Shown piece by piece: positions 37,473 to 49,842 of a stretch of DNA of 64,000 nucleotides. Made by a program: the position numbers and the translations under genes. Each line of letters starts with the position of its first letter. Within the stretch, counting starts at the first letter, position 1. This DNA is from Epiperipatus broadwayi (Eukaryota > Onychophora > Udeonychophora > Euonychophora > Peripatidae), in assembly GCA_028023455.1 (NCBI GenBank), contig JAQFVV010000143.1:2206001-2270000 (forward strand), written 5' to 3'. The notes below the pieces were generated by a model. It did no database searches. It was not told where the DNA came from and was given only the letters and a program-made list of their open reading frames with translations.

Positions 37473-37655
37473 GTAAACTCTTCAGATAATAGTGCCACTA
37501 AGTGCAAGCTTTTGTAATCAATGGATGCAGGAAGATTTGTGCATAAAACCTCTACCTATTGACTACTCATCCAATATCCCCAGACTAATTTCTAGCTTTG
37601 TCTTTCATCAGCGAGAATCTGTGGATTTGAGAGCACTGCACCTAGATTTTACATA
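37473..37655 (+). mobile_element. FB-A left half-copy
   Basis: It contains the left arm (AATAGTGCCACTAAGTGCAAGC), the middle (GTAATCAATGGATGCAGGAAG) and the core CCCCAGACTAATTTC, then stops after GAGAGCACTGCACCTAGA. The right arm and tail are missing. The minus-strand module reads CTGATGA, AAGACAAAGCTA, GAAA. Confidence 0.75.
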
Positions 37656-38665
37656 ATCTGTTACTTTCAAGTACAAATTAATTGAGTTCAGTCCCCAAGT
37701 TTCAGGTGATTCTAATGCACAAAGTTATGTATAGTTTAAAGACTTTTACTTTTATGTGTTAAAAACATTAAAGGTTCAGATAGTCAATAGTGTTAAAAAG
37801 GTTGAATAAACCTCTTGATTTGTTCATGCATATATTTTCTTTGACTCATCTCGGGATCACTGGGGATACTTTTTGACCTTTTAATTGTTAACACAATGAT
37901 AAGATATCCTAAAAGAGAATCAAAATCCAAGGATTAATTAAAATGTGATATCATGAGTAACAATTTTATAAACAAATTAATATGTATGCATATAACAAAT
38001 GAGCAATGGTAGGTATACTCTTTTCTTTTAAAGGAAGTGGAGAGGTGAGACAAAATGTCTCCTCACATATTCTTAATTGAAAAGTAACTTGGTTTAAATA
38101 TGTGCTATAAAAAAAGAGAATGGTCATCATAAATAGTTATTTATAGAAAGTGGTTATAAAAACTAGAATGATTGAACAGTTAGAATTATAGCACTTAATA
38201 ATTATTTTACTTTAAGTAAGTACTTTAAATTATGTCTATCTTAAATAAATAATTTAAATATAAGACGTATGTACTAAATCAGATATATTGTTTATTAATA
38301 TAGTTATAAAATAGAAAATATGTAATTTGTAGAATTGAAACAAATGTATTTTTTTATCAACCCTAATGAAGATTACTGTTATTTATTTTATAGCAAAAAA
38401 AAAAAAGGGGAATTAAGACAAAAAAAATATTTTTATTCTTAATCCAAATATGTAATTTTATATTATTTTGTTTTATGAAGGCAAAATAAAGACAACTCCT
38501 ATATTTTAAATTAGATTGGTATTTTTATTAATTAAAGAAAGTTTTTTAATCTTGTTTTTCTCAGATAAACTATTCTGGATAATCTCTTATCAGCAGCTAT
38601 AAATACTGAAATTCATTTTAACTCAAGAGCCTGCAGAGTTAAAATGAGAGTCCTTGCTAGTGAAA

Positions 38666-39008
38666 CTCTATACCATGGGTCCTCAACCTTTTTGCACTTA
38701 AGAGCATATTCTATAATACCCGCCATGTGGCGGGCACCATTTATTTTTTCAATGTAAATTTATAGTTGGATATTGTTAATAATACACATAATGTACAATA
38801 AAATATTTATTTATGCTGTAAAAGTATAGTATCCCCTACAATTTGATTATAATATAATACAATAATTTCTAAGAAATTTTAAAAATTAAATTTATTTGTA
38901 TCATATAAATAATTTTTTATCGTGTTAGGATAGCGGCGTGCACACATAAAATGGTCTGCGGGTGCCATGGTGCCCGCGGGCATAGTGTTGGTGACCCCTG
39001 CTCTATAC
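38666..39008. mobile_element. hAT-type MITE with 8 bp TSD
   Basis: Eight-base duplications CTCTATAC (38666-38673 and 39001-39008) flank a 327 bp element. It begins CATGGGTCCTCAACCTTTTTG and ends GTGTTGGTGACCCCTG. The outer bases read CAKGGGTC inward from both sides, as in hAT termini (CAGGGGTC...CAAC). G+C-rich subterminal hairpins (CGCCATGTGGCG near the left; GGTGCCATGGTGCCCGCGGGC near the right) are typical of this MITE group. It has an A+T-rich filler and encodes no transposase. It needs a hAT transposase in trans. The relic at 17.6-20 kb is the same superfamily but not shown to be its source. Confidence 0.88.
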
Positions 39009-39030
39009 CAATAGAAATTTGTAACTATAA

Positions 39031-39292
39031 GAAAATGCATGCTAAATATCACATGATCACCATTCTTTATGCTTACACAAGCTGTTTTTACAAAGGCAAA
39101 ACTCTCCATTCAGTAGCACCACTCAGAGTAACCAACGGATTCACAAGCTAGAAATTAGTCAGGGGATATTGGATGAGTAGACAATAGATAGGGATTTTAT
39201 GCACAAAACTTTTAGCATCCATTGATTACTCTGACTTGCACTGAGTGGTGCTACTGTATGGAGAGTTTTGCCTCTGTGAAAATGCATGCTAA
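39031..39292 (-). mobile_element. FB-A foldback element, inverted orientation, 15 bp TSD
   Basis: Target duplication GAAAATGCATGCTAA at 39031-39045 and 39278-39292. The insert begins ATATCACATGATCACC (the family tail, inverted) and ends GAGAGTTTTGCCTCT. Parts of the core and the left arm are shortened. It inserted just downstream of the hAT MITE. This orientation shows that the unequal ends are a property of the family and not of the locus. Confidence 0.88.
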
Positions 39293-40616
39293 CAGTACTC
39301 TTTTTTTCTGGAGTTTGAACAGTTATTTTTTAATATATAACAAGAAGTCATGGCCCAGCCAATCTATTCGCCAATGAAGCTAGTCAATGCCTAACTTATT
39401 CACACATGAAGTAGATAAGTGCATGTACTTAGTCATACTTAAGAAGAAATGCAAATATTGTTATCAGCTAGATAAATAAACATGAAGCTATATTAGTCAC
39501 GTGTAGTGTTGCATGCAAATAAAAAAAGTTAATTATCATTATAAATGAAGCAAAGTATGAGTTACATACATATAATATATAAAATTGATTAAACATTTCC
39601 ATAAGAAAGTTAAATATAATATAAAGAGATTTTTGAAAAAAAGTTACTTACTTGATTTATTAATTTAAAAAAGTCATTATCATAACAATGTCAAATTTGA
39701 CTAAAAGGCTAATGGATTGAGACAAAAGCCAAAGGAACTAAAAGAAAACAGTTTTGACTTTCCATGAAGCTTTATTATAGCCTGAAAGAAAGAGAGAGTA
39801 TATTATTTTCTGAATTTATTTTCAGTTTTTTAAAAGTTTGTAAATCTAAAGAGTGGCTTAATTAATTTTGTTTTAAGTCAATTTTTAGTGCTTTTGATAT
39901 ATTTTAAAATTTAGTTGAAAAATTATGATTAAACCAAAGATAGATGTAGTGGTTATATAGTTAAATTATTACAGAGCAGTTAGATTGTCATATCTGTTAA
40001 ACATATATCTATGTGTCACTAATTAAATTTTGTTTTTATTAAAATAATTCAAAGCCTAAAATTTTATAGGTTCAACTTAAATAGTTCAAACTTTATAGTT
40101 ATAAACTACTAAATATACATATGTATTTGCATATCTATTTTAAGTTCAAAGCTGATCATTTAAAAATTAATTAATAAACTAGATTAACATTCAATTGCAC
40201 CATTTTGTTTCTACCAATATGTACATCTAAGAATTATTTTGTATTCATTTAATAATGCTAAATTTGATTATTAAATTTGCACAATAATAGGTTTATACAT
40301 ATGTGTGATCTGCCAATAACTTCTTATTTAGTAATTTAATTTTAATTATTATTTATTTAATAAATTTTTATATATTTAATTAAGTTTAGCTATCTATCTA
40401 TAACCTCATAAACTTATTTTTGTTCATATATATTGAACTATGTATTCATGGATTCTACGTTTCTCTGGGAATTATAATCTTTGTCACTTTATCATCCACA
40501 CTTATTACATAGTTGATCGACAAGGAATGTTGGTGTAATTGCCCATGAATAAGAATGGCATACTTAAATATTTGTTAGCAAGTACATATTGAATAGAAGG
40601 TCTTGATTTATATAAC
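39293..40616. other. A+T-rich stretch, no gene seen
   Basis: Nothing recognised on either strand. Confidence 0.5.
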
Positions 40617-40885
40617 AATTAGAGGATTTAAACAGGCAAAACTCTCCATACAGTAATGCCACCCTGTGCCAACCAGAGTAATTAATGGATGCCAGAAGGC
40701 TTGTGCATAAAATCCCCATCTAGTGCCTACTCATCCAATATCCCCAGACTAGTTTTTGGCTTTCATTGATTACTCTGGTTGGCACAGGGTGGCACTACTG
40801 TATGGAGAGTTTTGCCTGTTTAATAACATTTATGTGCTAGCATAAGAGATGGTGATCATGTGATGTTTAGTAATTAGAGGATTTA
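40617..40885 (+). mobile_element. FB-A foldback element, 241 bp, 14 bp TSD
   Basis: Target duplication AATTAGAGGATTTA at 40617-40630 and 40872-40885. It starts AACAGGCAAAACTCTCC, has left and right arms, and ends GATCATGTGATGTTTAGT. The core is shortened: CCCCAGACTAGTTTTTGGC joins directly to TTTCATTGATTACTC, removing the hammerhead-like module. Arms remain about 95% complementary. Confidence 0.9.
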
Positions 40886-41492
40886 TTACCAAATAGCTAA
40901 CTAGATAAATAGTGATATTTATTCAGAGTTATTTTATTTAAATCAAGCTGTGCTTATATATATATATACTCTCTTAAAACTCTTACTACATCATTTGTTA
41001 ATCATCATCATTAGTAATCCTTATAACTCATCATTTTTTCTTTACATATTTGGCACATCAATATGTGGCCAAATACATTTTTAACCCTTAGTTTTTCACT
41101 CATTAATCATTCATAGCTATCCTTATTTTTTATCCATTTCAATATAAGCAATATCTTTGCATGTATAATAATTATTAAAAAAAAGACTATAGAAGTTTAT
41201 GTATCAATACTATTTTTCTGAGAAGAGTTACAATAATATGAATAAATTGAAATATTTTTTTTTAATATTTTTTGGATAAGATGAACAATACATTTATATA
41301 CACTATAGTTACAGCATTTTCTGTATAATATGTAGAAACTTTAAATTAACATACCTCAATGTATATGTAAACAAAAGAGGTTAATCAACCTTCCTTCAGT
41401 CTATGAATTGCAAGCACTCTAATTGTTGATCAAAGGATCAAGAATAGAATGAAACCTCCTATTCTTGATAGTTCTAATTTTTATAAGCATAC

Positions 41493-41727
41493 CTTTGTCA
41501 ACATTAGTAAACAGGCAAAAACTCTCCATATAGTAGTGCCAGCTTGTGCTAATCAGAGTAATCAATGGATGCCAGAAGGCTTGTGCATAAAATCTCTATC
41601 TAATGCCTACTCAAGCCAGAAACTAGTCTGGTTAGCACAAGGTGGCACTACTATATGGAGAGCTTTTGCCTGTTTACTAAGTTATGTGCTAGCATGAGAT
41701 GGTGATCATGTGATCTTTGTCAACATT
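41493..41727 (+). mobile_element. FB-A foldback element, 209 bp, 13 bp TSD
   Basis: Target duplication CTTTGTCAACATT at 41493-41505 and 41715-41727. The element starts AAACAGGCAAAAACTC and ends GGTGATCATGTGAT. The core has an internal deletion, with CCTACTCAAGCCAGAAACTAGTCTGG bridging the arms. The frame at 41449-41697 overlaps this repeat and is not a gene. Confidence 0.9.
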
Positions 41728-43980
41728 GTTGGTAAATCAGAGTGAAATTAATTTATTAGCCAAATGGAATATGGCAGTTAAAAGTTATTACACTCTTAAT
41801 TAATTATACAAGCCTGGAGATAGAATCTTACTTTTAATACCTTGATTGGAATAATTAAATAAGATTTAATATATAAATTTTAAATTATACATAACTCAGC
41901 ATTTTTTAGATATAAAATGGAATGTATATATTTATACTATTTGAGAAGATAAAAATTTAAGTATTTACAATATTATTTTGTTTGCTTTTGTTAGATAATA
42001 AGGATTCATTTGTAAATCAAAATAGAAAGAAAGAAAAATGAACTTTGTTCTTTTTAAAAACAAATGAAATTGTCTTTTAATGACCGGAAAGTTTTTTTTG
42101 TTATTACAGTATACAGATTCATTGGCATAATTTTAAAAAAAAAACATAGTTAAAATAATTTTCTGTTCAATAATTTTAAAATATATACATGACAGAATAA
42201 CACAGTATATCCTACTACCGCTAATTTATTTCTGTCTATCATTCTGACTTAATTTAATATCTGTGATGCTGCATATAAAATTCTACAATTATTCAAGCCT
42301 AAAGTTATATACTCCTGTTGAATGATAATTAAAAGAGTAATGTTATTTATGAAGTGAAAGCTTTTTAATTTACAGATATTTTCTATATTGCTTGTGTGTG
42401 GGGGGGGGGGTTAATATTGCATATATTAAAATATTATTTAAATAAACCCTAATTCATGATAAAATAATAAAACCTAGCAATCATAAAAATTTAAAGGATT
42501 ACTATATATTTTTGTCAATATTTTATAAAATGAGATTTATTATATTAAATCCATGCACTATATTTACACATTTATATTTTTAAAAAAATATTATTATTAG
42601 TATTGCTTATAACACTTCTTTCACATACACTTCAATGTAAACAAATTTTCTTAAAAACTTTATTTTCCTTACAGTTTCAACTGTCCAGCAGTCTTCATCA
42701 GAGTTACAATATTAGTATTATTAAAACAAATATCTTGTTTCATATTTTCTGGCCACTATTATTAAATAAAAATATTAACCCATAAGTTTGTTAGTATTTG
42801 TAACTAAACATTAATAATTAAAGTATTGTTTCATATTTATAAATAATGTTAAGTATAATTATTACTTTTATTATATAAATAAGCATATTTTATTTAGCTT
42901 ACATTCACTGAACCGTTGTCAATAATTTATTTATCTCTATAATAATGGACATTTAGCAGTAGTAGATCTTAACCCATCTTTATTAAAGTATCACAATGAG
43001 AGTTGACTGTATATAAAATTAAAAGCTAAATTACTTCTTGTGTGTATTATTTGTCTTATATTAATATTTCACATTAATGACTTGATCTTTATTAATATTA
43101 AAATACAAAAAAAAAAAATATGCTAGTGTAAAGTTAAAAAAATCTTACTAAAGATCAGGTTAAAATTGTTCATGTTGTAGATTTATTTTAATATTTATAT
43201 CAAATCCACTACTATATAAAGCTATTTTAAATTATAGCTTTTAAAATACAACCAAACTTTAAATGTAATAAGTGCAATTATTGAATAGACTGAGAGTGGC
43301 AATATTTTTTATCTTTTATATTTGTAAATAAGAGTATAAACTATCTAAAAATATACTTTTTTTATTATTATTAATAAGTCATAATTTTTAACAGATGTGT
43401 GATTTAGGGGATGTTTTCAAATGTGATATATTTACAAATTGTGCAATATAATTAAAAGAAAAAGCCAATAAAATGTAAAAACAAAAAATCTGGGTTGTAT
43501 TAGGATTCATTATACTAATTATTTGGGTCACACAATATTCTGTTAGCTCCACTATATAAAAATATAATATTCAATGTATGTTGCATTTGACATGTACAAT
43601 AAATTTTATAATGCTTTAAGGTTTGTCTCTTTTTTTTTGCCATTTTACTGCAGTTATGTTTATAAAAAAAGTTAATGAACTGAGATTAACAATGTTATTA
43701 TGAAGATGAAATATAATAAACTATCAATGATATCACCAGTAATTGGTTTCAAATGGCAAGTTCCACACATTCATTAGACTACTTTGATCAAATATTTTTC
43801 GTAGCAATTTCTTTCCTTTAAATCATCAATAAATTTTCTTTCTTTCAAAAATTATTTTACTAATCCTCTTGCAGGGTGACATTTTAGTTGATTTACCTGG
43901 TGACATTTTTTGTAATTATTCAATATTTACTTTTTAGCATTAAATCATTATATATTAGAATTATATGAGATTGTAAAAGA
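41728..43980. other. A+T-rich stretch, no confirmed gene
   Basis: It includes a run of 11 G at 42400-42410. A good acceptor (TTTGCTTTTGTTAG) at 41994 is followed by 14 open phase-1 codons, too few to call an exon. No transposon was recognised. Confidence 0.45.
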
Positions 43981-43983
43981 CTC

Positions 43984-44145
43984 AAAAAGAGATCACATGT
44001 GAGATGGATGGATGAAATAAGAAAGTGTGCAGGGATGGTATGGAGAAGAGAAGCTAAAGATCGAAGAAGACGGACTGAACTTGGAGATACCTTCATCGTG
44101 CAGTGGATTGATAATGGTTGACAATGATGATGATATATTGATTTA
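43984..44145 (+). mobile_element. 3' end of a non-LTR retrotransposon ORF2
   Basis: From 43987 to the stop at 44119-44121 the + frame is open and reads RSHVRWMDEIRKCAGMVW, then REAKDRRRRTELGDTF and VQWIDNG, then stop. This is the conserved C-terminal tail of a large group of animal endonuclease-reverse transcriptases (RW.DDI, AQDR..W, ...QW...G). A GATGATGAT-type tail after the stop is consistent with a short tandem 3' end. Upstream sequence shows no RT, so it is a 5'-truncated insertion, the normal product of incomplete reverse transcription. The RWMDEI motif also occurs in the relic at 60.1-61.4 kb, suggesting the same clade. Confidence 0.8.
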
Positions 44146-44469
44146 TTAGAAATATATGTTTACAAATGAAATATTTTAAAAATTATTTGAACTTTTCAAA
44201 TATTTAAAAAAAAGAGTTTGTAATGAGAACAAAGAACATTTTCATAATTCTATAGTGGAAAGAAGATAGTCTAAATGACCAACTCCAGAAAATCTACAAA
44301 ATCTTCTTTGATTGAAATTTATTTTTAAAACACGAATGAATAAATATTAATTTCTGATAAATCTATCAAATTCTGCTTTAAAGTATCAAAATTGCTTTAT
44401 AATGTTAGGAATATCTCAAAAGATCCTAATATACTGTTGATAATGACAAATAATGATATTACGCTATCA

Positions 44470-44860
44470 GGGTCATAAGATATAGTGATCATAAGAGTTA
44501 TAGTTTAGTAGTAGTGGAAATAGTGTACTCCCACTGCTAGAGGCACTGTTTCTGCATAAACATGCAGAAGTATACGCAGTATGGGCCAAAAGCAGCAATG
44601 CTTGTTTCAGCCATGAGGTGGGCTGTTCACCATGCATAAGCACAGAAATATTCCACCAGCTAGATGGCACCAAAGCTGCCTGCTTGATGGCACTGGTTGC
44701 CATGCATATGCCCATTTAGCTTATGTCATCTGCTATCAGCAACTACCAAGATTCTAGCCCACTACACGGCGCTGTTTCTCCACGCTACACATGGAAAAAC
44801 TGTGCACTCTAACTGCATTATTATTGCAAGGCTAATGTCTATGCACATATTACTTAAGAG
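44470..44860. other. G+C-richer unclassified island
   Basis: Nearly balanced base composition in an A+T-rich neighbourhood (for example CACTGCTAGAGGCACTG, CCACCAGCTAGATGGCACC, ACTACACGGCGCTGTTTC). Open frames on both strands (minus 44473-44715) show no recognised domain. It may be a fragment of a G+C-richer transposon. No second copy is seen in the window. Confidence 0.35.
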
Positions 44861-45399
44861 ATAGATAGCGTATAATTTAAAGGTGTGAAAAATGTAGAAG
44901 CCACAACTATTTAAATCTGCTTTGGTTATTAATATTGTTACATTCTATAGTTTTTAATTTTCATTATGCTAGAAATTATTAACTTCTATTTTTAAAAATA
45001 AAACATATATAGATAAAGTAAAAATGTAATCATGTATGCTTTTATTTTTAATAATTATTATTCAATTACTATGTAAAAAATAATCATGTATCTTTAATTA
45101 ATTATGCAAAACATCAATTTTTTTCTATGTCAAAAATATTCTCAAAGTAATCTCACAAATGCTTTTGAGATTGAAGAAAAAGGAATGGAAAGCATTAGGC
45201 ATATGAAAGCTGGACTCAATTATTTTGACTTTGCCACTGTTTGAAAATATTGATTTCTTTAGATTTTTTATTTGAATTGATAAATATATTAGTTTCCAAT
45301 TTTGCCATTCTTTAAAGAAATAAAATAATGAAATCTCTCAACAGATGGCTATAGAAGCACAATTTTAAGCAAACATCCAATAGTACTTTCTCCCAGCAA

Positions 45400-46300
45400 A
45401 ATTCTTCATGTCAAGTATATGTGAATTAAATTTTTGATAGCTACTCCGCCTTTAAGAAAATACCAAATCCATTGTTTCTTCTATTGCGTAATTTCTTTAT
45501 TAATCTTTTTACATTTACTTCAGCATTTTAACATTTCTAACTCATCTTTTCAACAAATCTTTTGTTTTCTCCAAACATATATTGCAAAAGTTCATTTTTT
45601 CTTCTCCTTTGCTTAATTTTTTGTGATGTGTATATTTTAATCCACATGACATTGAATAGGTCTTTTTTTTAATGGACCAGAAAGTAACTTTGAACCATTG
45701 TTAAAAATCTAACTATTCTAATTCTTTAATATATTTGATACTGTTATATCATCAGATTATAATTACTTAAATACGTATGTGCATTAATGTATTCCTATTC
45801 ATTCCTGAATGAATTTAATCACCTCTACCTATAGTCATTGCTTTAGTTTTTATTTTATAGTTCCAAATTTCATCAACTCATCTTTTGATAAATTTATTCT
45901 CAGTATTAGAAAACACTGCAAAAATGATGCAGAGAACTTCACTATCATCAATGCTAAATCTATCCTTATTAAAAAAATAAATTAATCTATCATTTCAATG
46001 TATCAATTTATTCAAAAAACAACATTAAACAAACAGGATATATATATTTAAAAAAATGCTTGATCTTACAAATGTTTTTGATTCATATACAAAGTACTAT
46101 ATAATTGTCAGTTCTTTTAATTTACACTTACAAAAATATTCAGTAAAATATTTCAATTAATAGTATCAAATGCCTTTTCACCTAGAAATATTTCAATAAT
46201 CCTTTTCAAAGGATCAGATGATTGATCTAGAACCCTATAGTGCTTGATCCAATTACTTAATACACTGAATTAAATGCTTATCTCATGGTCAGTTGTTCAA
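45400..46300 (-). mobile_element. Non-LTR retrotransposon relic with readable RT fragments
   Basis: On the minus strand, in order: GEKAFDTIN at about 46158-46180 (RT motif A, normally (D)xxKAFD) followed by NILLNIF and LYMNQK. Next is DD at about 45945-45952, the remains of the (Y/F)ADD box, followed by NTENKFIKR.VDE. Then KTKAMTIGRG at about 45823-45853, and IKKLRNRRNNGFGIFL at about 45450-45495, matching the RKRxLRWFGHI segment in the C-terminal part of many endonuclease-RTs. Stops and frameshifts are frequent. It is a different copy from those at 11.8-15.6 and 60.1-61.8 kb and appears older. The ends cannot be set. Confidence 0.7.
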
Positions 46301-49250
46301 ATAAAACAGTATATAAAAGACATGCATAACATAATAGTTTCATTGAATTATCAAACAGATTTTTTTGTTCAATTATTTATTTTTACTTTCCTAAGCCAAG
46401 AATCAAAATAAAACCTTCAAGTTATCAGCCACCATTGTTCTAATTACAACATTTGATTTCAATAACATTTTAATAGATTAATTATTAAGTTTGATAAAAA
46501 CACCAAACTTTTTCATTTCAAAAGCCTCATAATTTTGAAGATATTTATTGAGATTTTTTAGGATAAATTGTACATTCTCTGCGTATATTTACTTTTATTT
46601 TTATATTTTCATTTATAACATGACATATGAAAGTAAATTATGACCTACAATTCTTAGAAGACACAAAATCATCAGCCAAGTAACAAAGTCTGCTAGAATT
46701 ACCTAAATATAGACTCAGAAGATTGCCAGTTGATAACTTTTTTGTTGGACTATCTGCAACAATAAATCATACTTTTGATTAAGATTATACAAATTAGAAT
46801 TGTTTAATATTAAATGGCAGATTTTCAAATTGTGTGAAGTTGGAAGATGAAGAAACATTTGATTTGTTAAATAGAAATGTAATTTACTATAAAGGCAGAA
46901 ATATTAAAAGCACCATGAAATGAGATTCATTATAAATAAAAGTTGGAAAATCAACACTGTGGATGATGATGATATTTCAGAAATGGGTAGCACAATTAAT
47001 TATTAAAGTTAATGGTAAATTCTAAATTCAAATAATTCAGGTTTGTATCTTATGTTCTCAATCTGGTGGAGAAGTGAATGACTTTTAAGATCAAACCCAT
47101 ATTTTAAAATTGTCGTGGAAATGTTTATAATGCTAGAATTAAAAAAAAACATTTGAAAGATAAAAAATGATATGAATAAATATGAATATACACACAAAAA
47201 TGAGACACACAGACAAACTGGCAAAGAACATTGAACCAAGAAACATTTTGGAAATAGGTGTCACTTGTATGAAGTTTGTTTTTATGAAAAAAACAACAAC
47301 TTACATGTCTATATATTATACATAACATGTAAATAAATTTACAATTAAAAAATATCATAAATTATTTTAAAGTATATTCCATATTGATAATTCTAATACT
47401 GTATATCATTAGTTTTGACTTTATTTATCAGGCCTTTCTCAGATAAAATTATTGTAAATGATTGTACTAAATAAAGAAGCTACTTTTTAGTCTATTTGAA
47501 AGAGCAATTACAGAAAATTTGCATAGTTTATAATGTAATACAATAATAACTTTGAAATAAGTTTTTACATATCATGGAGTTCAAAATTAAACTTATTTAA
47601 GACTTGAAAACAACAGAATACAGCTTTTATAAGATTGTCAGTTGTTGTTTTTTTAACATAATCATCATCATTTTCAAAATTAGTTTTCATATTACATATC
47701 CTGGTGAATATATAGAGTGAATTTTCCTTTTCTTTGCAAAATTCCACATTTTGGCTGTAACATTTTTTTATCAAATTATTAAAAGGTTTTTTACATTATT
47801 TTAAAATGTCAGTTAATTCTTCATCAATATTTCAATGATTGGAATATCTTTCATTAGAACCTTGTAGTATCATATCTATTATCTTACTACAATATTCTCT
47901 TCTCCCCATATTTATAACATTAGGTTCCAGGTCTTGGTGCAGATATTGAAATTTGTAAATAATAGCAAATTTTATAAAATATATACATATTCAACATTAA
48001 TAGTCCACCCACCTATAACATAATGCATTGGTTAATGCAGTATAAATATTTAAAAAATAAATCCCGACAGCTTAAATGCAGATTAAAAAAACAAAAAGGA
48101 TATTTGAATTTTAGTAATTGTCTTTAATTGATTCAGGTAATTGAAATGTTATTACGTATACTGCATTTATATAAAGTAATTAGTTGCTTTAACTGTGATA
48201 AGGTGTTGTTTTTTTTTATTCATTTTCAATAATTTCATTTTTTTTATTTGCACATGGGGGAGAGTACTTTTTTTGTATTATTACATAAATATTGACGATA
48301 TTTGATTCACTCTGAAATATTTTGATAGAAAAGTTTGAAAATCTATAAAAATGTTATCCAAAATAGTATTTGCTTTATGATGTGCATCTTTATTAAATCT
48401 ATCGAATTTTGCAATAAATAATTGCAATTTATCACGACAATGAAGATTAAAGGTTTAAAACTTTTCTTTAAGATTGTTTTTCATCCATTATTAAGTTTAT
48501 CATACTACAGAAATAAAGTTTAATTCCTAAATTAATGTCACTCATTAATACATAACTACAATAGTTTGAGAAAACTGCATAGGTATTGACAATAATCAAC
48601 ACGTTATATAACTTCCACAGTGTTCTGTGATATCTGTTATAATTAAGTTCACATTTTAATCATAACTCTTGTATTTACCTGGTGTTTCACAATCATGCTA
48701 TGTTGAGAATCCATTAAGTCTGTTTGCATAGTGCAGGGATCCAGGTGGAAAGTTTCTAATACTTTCTATATCAACATTCACATTAGTAAGTTTCTGGGGA
48801 TTACTTTACAATCAACAGTTAATTATTAAACAAACATGAATTATATTTGCATATTTAAATACAAATGTTTATTGATTATACATATCAATACTTCACATTA
48901 TAATAATTTATATACACTTCTTATAGTTTATCACCTGATATCATCAAAATAATTGTCATAACATCATTAATTATGTAATAATTTTGATCATAAATTTTTC
49001 AAAATTTCCATATTTCTTACAATCTTTTAGATTTTCTTGTTACACATTGAATTTGGGTCTTTAGCATAAGTTGAAATTTACTGACAATAATAGTTCAAAA
49101 AATTCTATGTTCAACTTTTTATAAATTTCAAAATATATTTTTCACTACTTTTTAATGCCGGAAAATAAGCTTCTTTAGAATTCACATGGTCAACACATTT
49201 TGCATTCATTATTTGCTAATCTATGTTTTGTATTATTTATATCTGCTGTG
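46301..49250. other. A+T-rich stretch, no gene seen
   Basis: Up to about 46.7 kb may still belong to the non-LTR relic. Beyond it, only unsupported low-complexity frames (for example minus 47009-47239, 47565-47774) are present. Confidence 0.45.
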
Positions 49251-49828
49251 TGCTATACGAAAATATATGTGCACACAAATTTATAGAGACTTGCCCAGAT
49301 CCTGAGCTGATTTAAATCAGATTGAGTATGTATTACCATAGACCAATAAGCATAGGGATAGAAAACAGGTGTCCAATGACATAAATGACCAATGGGGGTG
49401 GATGTCTACTAGATTCGAATGCTCACAGTCTGGAAGGGGAAATGCATATAAAAAGGCCCATCTTGTAAACTCAACATGAGAAGGATGACCTGGACTGGTT
49501 TTTATATTCAGTTAATCCCCACTGAAAGTATTAAAGAAGGATCTAAGTAAACATAAAGACAACCTGGTCTATATTATTATTTGTCAGTATGCCTTAGGGC
49601 ATAAATCAATGAATGATAAAAATACTTGTATATCTTTTAGTATAATCGGTTTATAATAATTACTTGTAGATAATTGCTTACTGTTACTTTGTTTTAACCT
49701 TTCATTAAAATAATTTAACCATACTATGCTGTTGAGGGTTTCGTTCCATTAATTTTTATGTGCTAGTTTGGATACATAATAAGTGACCACATTGTAGTGA
49801 TCAAATCTGAGCTCAAACATAGCATACT
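49251..49828 (+). mobile_element. Gypsy-type LTR, plus orientation
   Basis: About 580 bp, close to reverse-complementary with the LTR at 49843-50410. It contains a clear TATA box (GCATATAAAAAGGCCC, about 49445-49460) and ends ...AGCATACT, followed by the 14 bp spacer ATTTGGTGCCAAAG. TTGGTGCC resembles the primer-binding-site start that normally follows a 5' LTR of Ty3/gypsy elements. No coding region follows in this orientation. Instead the sequence turns straight into the inverted LTR. Confidence 0.8.
49445..49460 (+). promoter_or_regulatory. TATA box of the plus-orientation LTR
   Basis: GCATATAAAAAGGCCC. The same box is found in the inverted LTR at about 50213-50228 (minus). Its conservation in both copies supports it as the LTR core promoter. 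Confidence 0.6.
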
Positions 49829-49842
49829 ATTTGGTGCCAAAG

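Noticed and set aside
38879-39151. Opposing open frames around 38.9-39.15 kb with CARRYP and CGCHGARG strings
   Set aside because: They lie in the G+C-rich subterminal part of the hAT MITE and run into FB-A.
41994-42041. Possible further phase-1 terminal exon (14 codons after TTTGCTTTTGTTAG)
   Set aside because: Fourteen open codons are expected by chance about a quarter of the time at this base composition. No other support.
44473-44715. 80-codon minus-strand frame with W/S/A-rich product
   Set aside because: Open frames exist on both strands in this G+C-richer island, with no domain and no start or splice support.
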